22,342 nucleotides of DNA. It comes from a virus. Positions 6,486-13,083 of this stretch are shown here, one piece after another (within the stretch, counting starts at the first letter, position 1; the number at the start of each line of letters is the position of its first letter). The position numbers and the translations under genes were made by a program. Under the pieces are notes generated by a model. The model had not been told where the DNA came from, did not search any database, and saw nothing but the letters and a program-made list of their open reading frames with translations. Where the stretch lies: the IMG/VR virus record IMGVR_UViG_3300026455_000068, positions 1 to 22,342 of that record. The stretch is one strand, 5' to 3'.

Positions 6486-8458
6486 CAGTTAGCCCCCACA
6501 CTTGCTTTAAGGTTTGCTGACACAATCACAGCCTTTACAGGGTCGGTAATGGCAACCTCATAAATGCGGTCACGTGCCATGCCCAAACGCCTCCAAATGG
6601 CTCGATTTTGATACTTTCCTTGTGCGCCAATGTTGACCCAATACTCTTTTGACCAAGTAGAGCCACCATCGTTTGACCACCTTAACATGGCTTTTGGCTG
6701 AGTCGTGGTCACGTTTTGTGGCACGCCACTGCTTTGATTGCCAATAATTAAAGATTCAGTCGGGCCAATTGTAAGGAATGCTTCAGGATAAATGATGTAT
6801 TCCTCTGGATTGTTGGTGTAATTTGTGAAATTTACCGACAAACCAGTTGTGCCAACACCAGGCTGAAACTGAATCTGCAATTCATTGAAGTATTGGCGTT
6901 GCAAATCAGTCACCAAGTGAGGCGCACGACGGACACGGCGAATGGTATTGCCATCGTCTGTGTAGTTGGCTTTGTCCAACATATACAGCTTGCCATTCTC
7001 ATAGTCGCCAACCATCACCATGCCCTGAAAGACACAACAACAATTACCACGATGCCGCCCAAAGGTCTGATCAGCTTCCCAATATAACCACTTGTGCCAC
7101 ATTTGAGTCACAGTGTCGTACGCCCATGTTAAGCCATTGTCGCCAATGCTCGGGAAGTTCACCACATAGATTTCGTGACCTTCAAGTTGGTATGTCCAAG
7201 CAATTGCGTCATCAATGACTTGCCCAACCAAAGTGTTTTCAACCGCATGGGTAGAAATACGCTGCGGGATATAGCCATTCATTTGCATGATCTGGCCTTG
7301 ACCACGATTGTTTCGGCTCACATACGCAAACGAGTTGCCCAAACGTGCCAAAGAAAACTCAGCCACGCAACCATGTTGGGTTGATGTGCCAGGAATACGC
7401 TGGAAAGGAAACTGAACCGCCCCAACATCTGTCCAGACCTCAGAAGATTGTTCACCAAGTAGGTAAACTTCTCTATGGTCAACAATCAACGCCACCAAGT
7501 TGTCAGGGCCACCATCCTTAACGCCATAACTTAACGCAGGGCTGATTGGCGAATTCAGATCAGATGCACCCCACCACTGCGAATCAGGTCGGTTATAGAC
7601 AAAGTAATTGTCCATAATGTCCACAGTGGTCGCACCCGAAAACGCCCCATCAGACGAGGGCAAAACCGAGAAATTCAACGCCCACATGGTCACGCCAACG
7701 GAAATCGTGTGGCTATTACTTAGCTTGAAAGTGGTTGAGGTCAGTTGCTCAACCACAATCGTCCCAAGAGTTACGCCAGTGCCTTGGATGGTCTGACCAA
7801 CATATATATTTCCTGTTACGCCACTGACAGTCAGAGTCGTACCAGAAATTGTCCCTGTGAATGTGGCACTTACAGCCGCAGTGTTTAGCGCACCATTGGC
7901 AACGGTTTGGCTTCGGTTAACAGTCCAAGACGAGCCAGAACCAGCAGTGATAATTGTTTCGGACAATACCCCTACGCCCAAAACTTGTTGGTCTGTGGCT
8001 ATCGTACCACTGGAAAGTGTATTGACAGTCAGGGTTGTCCCACTGATAGAACCTGTCAAAACCGCTGTGGCAGGTGCTGAAATGCGCCATGTGTAGCGAT
8101 ATGCCCCATCCACGATATACACATTTGTGCCATTGTCTGTAATGCCAACAATGCCTGACGAGGTGTTAAGAATCCCAACAACCGCAGGGACAAGGTTAGC
8201 CGACAAAACATACACATACGGGCCACAAACCGCCACCATTTGCTGACCACCAGACACAGTGCGTAGCCCACGAATCTCTTGCTTATTGGGCAAAACAGCC
8301 TTGGTGGTCAAGCCAGGCGTTGGGTAAAGGGCAACCACTCCTCGAGTGCCAGGCTCTTTCAGCGGGTCAATCTCGGGAAAGAAGTTAATACACTCCTGTG
8401 CATCCTGATAGATGCTAGGTGCTTCGTAACTTGGGCCGACAAATCCAAAATCAGGCAT
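6485..8458 (-). CDS. P22 gp10-like packaged-DNA stabilisation / tail hub protein with inserted beta modules
   Basis: A 657-residue protein. The N terminus (MPDFGFVGPSYEAPSIYQDA, then CINFFPEID near 23) and the later segments DNYFVYNRPDSQWWGASDL (283-301), VYLLGEQSSEVWTDVGAVQFPF (331-352) and TQHGCVAEFSLARLG correspond to the P22 gp10 family, which plugs the portal below gp4 and forms the hub for fibres. P22 gp10 is 472 aa; the extra length here is largely an insertion at residues 132-262 made of two tandem beta repeats (see separate feature). The last 150 residues (LRWSNDGGSTWSKEYWVNIGAQGKYQNRAIWRRLG) are typical of the family end. AAGGAG sits five bases before the ATG at 8458, nine nucleotides after the adaptor gene. 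Confidence in the family is high; the function of the insertion is unknown. Confidence 0.88.
   Translation of the reverse strand: MPDFGFVGPSYEAPSIYQDAQECINFFPEIDPLKEPGTRGVVALYPTPGLTTKAVLPNKQEIRGLRTVSGGQQMVAVCGPYVYVLSANLVPAVVGILNTSSGIVGITDNGTNVYIVDGAYRYTWRISAPATAVLTGSISGTTLTVNTLSSGTIATDQQVLGVGVLSETIITAGSGSSWTVNRSQTVANGALNTAAVSATFTGTISGTTLTVSGVTGNIYVGQTIQGTGVTLGTIVVEQLTSTTFKLSNSHTISVGVTMWALNFSVLPSSDGAFSGATTVDIMDNYFVYNRPDSQWWGASDLNSPISPALSYGVKDGGPDNLVALIVDHREVYLLGEQSSEVWTDVGAVQFPFQRIPGTSTQHGCVAEFSLARLGNSFAYVSRNNRGQGQIMQMNGYIPQRISTHAVENTLVGQVIDDAIAWTYQLEGHEIYVVNFPSIGDNGLTWAYDTVTQMWHKWLYWEADQTFGRHRGNCCCVFQGMVMVGDYENGKLYMLDKANYTDDGNTIRRVRRAPHLVTDLQRQYFNELQIQFQPGVGTTGLSVNFTNYTNNPEEYIIYPEAFLTIGPTESLIIGNQSSGVPQNVTTTQPKAMLRWSNDGGSTWSKEYWVNIGAQGKYQNRAIWRRLGMARDRIYEVAITDPVKAVIVSANLKASVGAN
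7673..8065 (-). other. tandem pair of inserted beta-rich modules in the gp10-like protein
   Basis: Residues 132-196 and 199-262 of the gp10-like protein are two related units. Both start with LTGSISGTTLTV or FTGTISGTTLTV, continue with a GxxIxxxQxxxGxGV turn, and end with an SQTV- or SHTI-like strand. They interrupt the gp10 fold between YRYTW (120-124) and FSGATTVDIMDNYFVYN. Alternating Thr/Val/Ser and Gly turns predict beta structure. The same unit occurs once in the gp4-like adaptor. Confidence 0.75.
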
Positions 8459-8467
8459 TGCAGCTCC

Positions 8468-9454
8468 TTAATTGAAGAAACCGCCCGTGAGAATCCAACC
8501 AGCGTCTTTAGATTTATTTGCCAACAATGCGTCAGGATACCTTGCCGTTTGCAATGGCGACATATTCGTGCGCTTGATTGTTGATTTAGCCTGTGCTGCA
8601 TAGGCTGTAATCATGGCAATCTGTTGCGGGTCATTCTTGCCATACATGGGCATCAGCCGTTCAGCCAAACACCACCGCATCGCCATTACATAGCCTTGAG
8701 GCATGGAAATTGGCGTGTAATAGCTCTCGTATCGGCTGAAAATCGTGTTGGCAAATATGTGCATTTCGCCTTGCGACGGGTTAGGCCACAAGAACAAGTT
8801 ACCCGATTCCTCGCCAGGATTGAAATACAAAGCCTTGGGCCACGGGCCACTGAGTGTTTTCAGACCAATCAGCTCGTAGTCTTGCAAGGCAAGAATAGCC
8901 ACCTGATAGTCCAGACCGCCATTGATGATGGGCACACCATTGGAATTGGTGTTGATACGCACAAAAGCAGAATCAATGCTCAAAGGCTTTTGGTAGTAAG
9001 CCGTAATGCTAGTGCTGGCAACAGTCTGAGATTTGTTCAGAATGTATGTGCCTTGCTCGTTGACATTGCCCCCTGCGCCAGTGCCAAAAGACACAATTTT
9101 TGTGCCTTCAGCAATGCCAGTGCCACTCAAAGTCTGCCCTTGAGCCACTGCACCTTGCTGGATGCTGGTCACTGTTAAAACATTCCCAGTGATAGAGCCA
9201 GTAAACTGCGAACCAATAAAGTTTTGGGTGCTAGGATTTGGGCCAATCGTGTATTGGGTCTGACCTGGCACAACCGTGAAGATGATTTCAGTGACATTGA
9301 AAACCATCATGTTCTCGTTTGACCATTGATCGATCAAATCGTTGAACATATCAAACGCATCCTGAGCCGCTTCAGGGGTCGGGGTTTCTCCCGCTTCTAG
9401 TGCGCCAATGTCTTTTAATGCTCGGCTGATAATATCAAGTGGGGTTGTCGCCAT
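8468..9454 (-). CDS. P22 gp4-like tail adaptor (head-completion) protein with inserted beta module
   Basis: A 328-residue protein. Residues 1-70 (PLDIISRALKDIGALEAGE, AFDMFNDLIDQWS, PGQTQYTIGP) and residues 155-328 (SIDSAFVRI, YELIGLKTLSGPWPKALYF, LFLWPNPSQGEMHIFA, MRWCLAERLMPMYG) follow the P22 gp4 tail-accessory family, the ring that binds the portal and carries the hub. P22 gp4 is only 166 aa; part of the extra length is a beta module at residues 84-154. The open frame extends to 9520, but the ATG at 9454 has AAGGG at suitable spacing and gives the family's usual MATTP-type start, so I trimmed 22 residues. It overlaps the previous small gene by 20 nt. The peptidoglycan-hydrolase motif reported for some gp4 proteins is not evident to me. 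Confidence 0.82.
   Translation of the reverse strand: MATTPLDIISRALKDIGALEAGETPTPEAAQDAFDMFNDLIDQWSNENMMVFNVTEIIFTVVPGQTQYTIGPNPSTQNFIGSQFTGSITGNVLTVTSIQQGAVAQGQTLSGTGIAEGTKIVSFGTGAGGNVNEQGTYILNKSQTVASTSITAYYQKPLSIDSAFVRINTNSNGVPIINGGLDYQVAILALQDYELIGLKTLSGPWPKALYFNPGEESGNLFLWPNPSQGEMHIFANTIFSRYESYYTPISMPQGYVMAMRWCLAERLMPMYGKNDPQQIAMITAYAAQAKSTIKRTNMSPLQTARYPDALLANKSKDAGWILTGGFFN
8993..9205 (-). other. inserted beta-rich module in the gp4-like adaptor
   Basis: Residues 84-154 read FTGSITGNVLTVTSI, then GQTLSGTGIAEGTKI, a Gly/Asn loop, and GTYILNKSQTVASTSI. The same ordered motifs are seen twice in the neighbouring gp10-like protein. The module interrupts the adaptor between YTIGP and IDSAFVRI, where compact family members run straight through, as I recall. 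Confidence 0.75.
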
Positions 9455-9599
9455 TTTCTGTGCCCTTTTGAAGTTGCGGGATGACCTGCCTATCAATCTT
9501 GTGTAGCAGATTAACAACAACTTTATAGGGCAGCTCGCGTAATGCGCCAGCCACTATTTGCAATTCTTCGACAGTAAGTTCTAGTTTCACTTCGTTCAT
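9435..9599 (-). CDS. small conserved phage protein, unknown function
   Basis: A 54-residue protein (MNEVKLELTVEELQIVAGAL...QVIPQLQ). It has a beta start (KLELTVEEL) and two helices (ELQIVAGALRELPYKVVVNLLHKIDRQVI). This LTVxxLxxVxxALxELPYK pattern recurs in small proteins of many tailed phages beside tail genes; no function is known to me. The frame is open to 9629, but the ATG at 9599 overlaps the previous stop (ATGA) and follows GGTGG by five bases, so I take that as the start. The 3' end overlaps the adaptor start by 20 nt. A DNA-binding or assembly role cannot be decided from sequence. Confidence 0.7.
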   Translation of the reverse strand: MNEVKLELTVEELQIVAGALRELPYKVVVNLLHKIDRQVIPQLQKGTENGDNPT

Positions 9600-9892
9600 A
9601 CTGCCACCGTGAAGGTTTTTGGTTTCCAAGGCGGGTGAATTTCTTTGGTCAAATTCAACGCCTCAATCTGCTCTTTTATGCGTGATTCTACGGCGTTTTT
9701 ACCATCTTTCATAGTAGCCTGACGCACCCAATTAACGACCATTTCCTCATTGGTTTGCGCCAACGGAATCGTTAATTCAGGCTTGTCAAAGTACCAATAA
9801 CCCTCTGAGGCAACTTGTCCCTCAGTCACCAAGTAGCGAACATGGGTGATCAGTTCGCCCTCAGTATGAACTTCAAGAATTTCCCACTTCAC
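9596..9892 (-). CDS. conserved phage protein near fibre genes, unknown function, GTG start
   Basis: A 98-residue protein. It begins with a beta-type stretch (KWEILEVHTEGELITHVRYLVTEGQVASEGYWYFDKPEL) and continues with a helical segment (NEEMVVNWVRQATMKDGKNAVESRIKEQIEALNL), ending in a Pro/Trp tail (HPPWKPKTFTV). The WEI...ITHVRYxVT pattern is one I recall in small phage proteins that sit between fibre genes and tail genes, with no experimental role. The start is GTG at 9892, forming a GTGA overlap with the stop of the fibre-assembly-like gene; no ATG lies near in frame. The coupling suggests it is made together with that protein and may act on the same fibre. Confidence 0.7.
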   Translation of the reverse strand: MKWEILEVHTEGELITHVRYLVTEGQVASEGYWYFDKPELTIPLAQTNEEMVVNWVRQATMKDGKNAVESRIKEQIEALNLTKEIHPPWKPKTFTVAV

Positions 9893-10389
9893 GGCTTAAC
9901 AGGCCATTCAACAGACCAAGGAAAACCAGCTTGGGTCGGCACATCACGCAATGCTTGTCGGTATGTAGCCCATAATTGTTTATCAGCAGTGCTGTCAGAC
10001 AGTTGCGTCCAATCGCTGTCTTTCAAGCGTTGGTCACGGTCATTACGCACAGATTTGGCTTGCTCTGCGTCTTTTTGAGCCTTGTATTCTGCTTCTTGCT
10101 CTGCCGCAGTCTTAGCGGGTTGGTCATCAGTAGCAGGGCGATCAGTGAAAATCGGGCCAAGCACATACTTGGTGTACCACTTGCCATCAATCTGCTCAAC
10201 GCCTTGACGCTGGCTGTATTGATAGACTGTGCCACCAGATGCCTGTGGGCCTTCAAAAACAACATCAGCACCCAAAGAATTTAAGATTTCTTCAGTTGTT
10301 TCTGCCCATGTCGGGCCACCATTGGCTTTGATGTAAGAACGAAACTCGCTCTCAAACATCACTTGCCCGTCTTGTGTTCTGATTTCCAT
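9889..10389 (-). CDS. tail-fibre-assembly-like protein (XkdW-like C-terminal domain)
   Basis: A 166-residue protein. Residues 24-80 (GGPTWAETTEEIL, GADVVFEGPQ, GVEQIDGKWYTKYVLGPIF) form a small domain common in phage proteins following fibre genes. Residues 90-115 are a charged Ala/Glu/Lys helix. Residues 114-163 (RNDRDQRLKDSDWTQL, LWATYRQALRDVPTQAGFP, SVEWP) are the characteristic XkdW-like / tail-fibre-assembly end (DWTQL plus YRQALRD). Proteins with this end usually lie directly after the fibre they chaperone, which here is the 678-aa repeat protein only 9 nt upstream. AAGGAAG precedes the ATG at 10389. Whether it is a chaperone or a minor structural part is not settled for the family. Confidence 0.78.
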   Translation of the reverse strand: MEIRTQDGQVMFESEFRSYIKANGGPTWAETTEEILNSLGADVVFEGPQASGGTVYQYSQRQGVEQIDGKWYTKYVLGPIFTDRPATDDQPAKTAAEQEAEYKAQKDAEQAKSVRNDRDQRLKDSDWTQLSDSTADKQLWATYRQALRDVPTQAGFPWSVEWPVKP

Positions 10390-10398
10390 GATGCTTCC

Positions 10399-12435
10399 TT
10401 ACGCTATCGCCAAGAAAATGAATGTCCCACCATTGGCATTTATTGCCGCTGGTGCTGTGCTACTGATCTCAAAACCAGCAGAGTAGGTGTCTACATAGTC
10501 GGTGTTGGTGACTTCTGCGGCTGTGCTATTTAAGAGCAGATATGGGTCGTTACCAGCAACAATGCCCCTAGCAGAGTCCCACACATACCAAGCACCTGTG
10601 CTGTCGGTGCGCTTAATCAGGACGAACCTTGCGCCGCCAGTGAATCCACAGTCAATTTGTAGAGTTGTGCCAGTTCCTGTGTATGAACCAACCTTGCTCA
10701 CGCCAGCGCAAGTGGCAAACAGGTACATCACATAGGTGCTACCGCTAGTGCTGTATGCCCCTCCCGCAACCGTTACTGTTGTCGATGTTGGTTGCGCCGC
10801 TAGGTTAACTCCGCCTGAGTAATTTGCTGTGCTACCAGCAATTGTGTCGTTCAGTGTTAAATATGTGTGTTGAGTGCTGGTGAAGTTTGTATCATAATCC
10901 CAATCACCAGAACTACTACGCTTCTTCAAAATGATTGCTTCTGGTGCAACTCCTAAGTTGTGAGTTAGAGCAATATCGTTATTCGTCCCGTCATAGCAAA
11001 CCACATCCATAAAGCCGGGGGCACGGCGCATAAACCAGTTGATAAAAGTAGAAGATGAATAATTTGTTTCTGTATCACCGCCCAAAGAAACGCCATTCAT
11101 AACAGTGCCAAAAGCACTTGTTCCTAAAGTGGCCTCACCAAAGTTTGCATTTGACCTTAGATATAAATCTCCCCCTGCAAGACGATTTATCCAAGTTGCG
11201 GGAGTACCCGCCAGATTTGATCTAGGTTGAACAACATACAAATCAACAGGGAATGAACTTGCCACAGTGGCATTTGCACCTGTACCCGTCCTTGTAACTG
11301 CGTCATAAACACTCGTCCCACTCGTAGGCGTTTTCATCGGCCCACGGCGAATGGCAACATAAATATAGCTCTCGGCATCAACACCTGTGTCTGTTGTAAA
11401 CCCTGTTGAAGTTAATTGGACAAAAGAGGTATTTTGCTCTGCGTTCGACAGATTGGGACGCAACTGAGGAGAAGTAGGCGAACCACCAGACGCAAGAAAA
11501 CCCCTCATGTTATCTACGATGCGCCAGTCTCCTGTGCTACTTGAAATCTTGTAAAGCAAAAACTGAGGTTCGTACCCAAGATTTACTGTCGCATTGTTTG
11601 GAGAAGTTCCGCTAGTCGTAAACGACCCACAAGAAATCACATTGTCTGTGCCAGTCAGTCCAAAGCCACCAGCATCGTGGGCGAATAGGTAGGCTATATA
11701 GGTTGCGCCAGATGCGTTTGTTTCTGCCGCAAAACCTACTGTAAATTGTGTTGCAGTTGGCGCCGTGTTACTCCAAGGCGAAGAACCATAAGCAACAGCA
11801 TTAGTTAAATTTAAATAAACAATGCCCTTGTTTTCTAAACCTGGAGTTGTTTGCAAAGAGCGATGATAAACGCCCCAACTGGCTGATGAGTCAGTCCTCT
11901 TAATAATCATGCAACCTGGCACAGAACCAAGATTGTGATTAATGGTCTGTGCAGACCCAGTACCCGTGTAAGTCACAACATCAAAGAACTTAGCCTGTTT
12001 CCTAAAAGTCCATGAGGCATAGGTAACATTGTTGTAATTTGTGCCTCTAGTCGCTGTGGTTGTCCCGCCTTGCGTAACAACAAACCCAGTAGTAGAAAAA
12101 GAAGATAAGTAGTCGTAAGAACTTCCACCTAAATCTTCAGCATCTGTTAAGTTGCTTGCTAAGGCATTGTTGTTTGTGGCACTAGCACCCGCACCACGGG
12201 TTGTGTCGGTCAAGATATGGTTTGATGCCGCACTCCGACCTTTAATCCAAACAAGACCACCTTTTGTAGAAAGGTCGATGTTGTTTGTGATGGTTTGAGT
12301 ACCGCCAGATGTGCTGTTACCCGTGTAGAGCCACGTTTGGAACACATCCTCAATGTAGTTGGCAGGGCCACCGCTTTTGGCAAACTCACCAAAGCCTTGT
12401 GAAGATGCAGAGCCTTTTGTTTCAACTACGGGCAT
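10399..12435 (-). CDS. six-repeat fibre-like / adhesion protein
   Basis: A 678-residue protein built of about six units of roughly 100 residues: near 35-146, 151-255, 262-364, 376-472, 475-575 and 580-678. Units tend to begin with a DVVTYTGTG-like strand, continue with a HNLGxxPxxIIxKR-like strand (HNLGSVPGCMIIKR, NLGYEPQFLLYK, HNLGVAPEAIILKK, TGGARFVLIKR), a W-containing strand (SWGVYHR, DWRIVDNMRG, AWYVWDSARG) and end in YIAYLFA-like strands (YIYVAIRRG, YVMYLFATC, FIFLAIA). This resembles repeats (DUF7483-like) I recall from aquatic phage structural proteins. The frame is open to 12558, but the ATG at 12435 follows the previous stop by seven bases with GTGAG upstream. Its place before a fibre-assembly-like gene supports a tail fibre role; enzymatic residues are not evident. 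Confidence 0.78.
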   Translation of the reverse strand: MPVVETKGSASSQGFGEFAKSGGPANYIEDVFQTWLYTGNSTSGGTQTITNNIDLSTKGGLVWIKGRSAASNHILTDTTRGAGASATNNNALASNLTDAEDLGGSSYDYLSSFSTTGFVVTQGGTTTATRGTNYNNVTYASWTFRKQAKFFDVVTYTGTGSAQTINHNLGSVPGCMIIKRTDSSASWGVYHRSLQTTPGLENKGIVYLNLTNAVAYGSSPWSNTAPTATQFTVGFAAETNASGATYIAYLFAHDAGGFGLTGTDNVISCGSFTTSGTSPNNATVNLGYEPQFLLYKISSSTGDWRIVDNMRGFLASGGSPTSPQLRPNLSNAEQNTSFVQLTSTGFTTDTGVDAESYIYVAIRRGPMKTPTSGTSVYDAVTRTGTGANATVASSFPVDLYVVQPRSNLAGTPATWINRLAGGDLYLRSNANFGEATLGTSAFGTVMNGVSLGGDTETNYSSSTFINWFMRRAPGFMDVVCYDGTNNDIALTHNLGVAPEAIILKKRSSSGDWDYDTNFTSTQHTYLTLNDTIAGSTANYSGGVNLAAQPTSTTVTVAGGAYSTSGSTYVMYLFATCAGVSKVGSYTGTGTTLQIDCGFTGGARFVLIKRTDSTGAWYVWDSARGIVAGNDPYLLLNSTAAEVTNTDYVDTYSAGFEISSTAPAAINANGGTFIFLAIA

Positions 12436-12442
12436 ACTAATC

Positions 12443-13072
12443 TCACTTGAATTGAGTTTGGCTGGCAAGAACGGTGAATGCGGCACTGCCTGTCTTGATG
12501 ATCGTATAAACATACGCATCAATTCCACTGGCGTTACCCGCAGCCCATGCCGTTCCACCCTGATATTTCGGGGTCACAGATGAACCATCAATTTGCACTG
12601 CGCTGTTGTAGTAAGCCGTTGCGCCTTGAGTCACCAAAAACGCCACAGTCAAAGACTGACCCGTTGACATTAGCGTGTTCAGGCTTGTGCCACTTGAGCC
12701 TCTGAAATTAACAGTCCAGTTAGCAGATGCGTTACTAGTGTAGTAGAGAACCGATTGAGTGGTCACATCGTAGTTAATCGTGCCAGTTGCCGCAGTAGCA
12801 GATACAGTGATTGTTTCTGCAACATCAGAAATCACCGCAGACAAAGCAGACGATGTGCCAGCAAAGGTCTTTGTGCCTGTGAAGGTCTGTGCGCCAGTTA
12901 GGGTTACATCACCAACAGTGGAAAACGCCAAAGTGCCCGAGCCGTTGGTGGTAATTGCCTGACCACTTGTGCCATCAGCACTTGGCAAGGTGAATGTGAC
13001 AGTTGAAGCAGTGTTAGGGCCAGCAAGGTTAACTGCCCCACCCAAATTTGCCTGAAAAACAAGTTGTCCCAT
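12443..13072 (-). CDS. fibre-like structural protein, probable tail or head appendage
   Basis: A 209-residue protein. The N terminus (MGQLVFQANLGGAVNLAGPN, then TVTFTLPSADGTSGQAI) and the segments GAQTFTGTKTFAG and YYTSNASANWTVNFRG are typical of Thr/Ser/Gly-rich phage fibre proteins. The C-terminal part (YYNSAVQIDGSSVTPKYQGG...DAYVYTIIKTGSAAFTVLAS) is a beta domain I recall in aquatic phage proteins without known function. AAGGA at 13083-13079 is six bases from the ATG at 13072; the TTG at 13078 is too close to it, so the protein starts MGQLV. The ribosome site overlaps the upstream stop. It lies between two larger fibre-like genes and probably joins the same appendage. Confidence 0.72.
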   Translation of the reverse strand: MGQLVFQANLGGAVNLAGPNTASTVTFTLPSADGTSGQAITTNGSGTLAFSTVGDVTLTGAQTFTGTKTFAGTSSALSAVISDVAETITVSATAATGTINYDVTTQSVLYYTSNASANWTVNFRGSSGTSLNTLMSTGQSLTVAFLVTQGATAYYNSAVQIDGSSVTPKYQGGTAWAAGNASGIDAYVYTIIKTGSAAFTVLASQTQFK

Positions 13073-13078
13073 GTTCAA

Positions 13079-13083
13079 TCCTT
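13079..13083 (-). promoter_or_regulatory. ribosome binding site AAGGA overlapping the stop codon of the 706-aa fibre gene
   Basis: On the minus strand GTAAGGATTGAACATG contains the TAA stop (13084-13082) of the upstream gene, AAGGA, and the ATG at 13072. The arrangement couples the two fibre genes and fixes the start. Confidence 0.6.

Noticed and set aside
9455-9520. N-terminal extension of the gp4-like adaptor
   Set aside because: It overlaps the 54-aa gene in another frame and lacks family similarity; the ATG at 9454 has an AAGGG site and the usual family start.
12436-12558. N-terminal extension of the six-repeat protein (MERHGLRVTP...)
   Set aside because: It is the out-of-frame reading of the preceding fibre-like gene; the ATG at 12435 just after that gene's stop is preferred.
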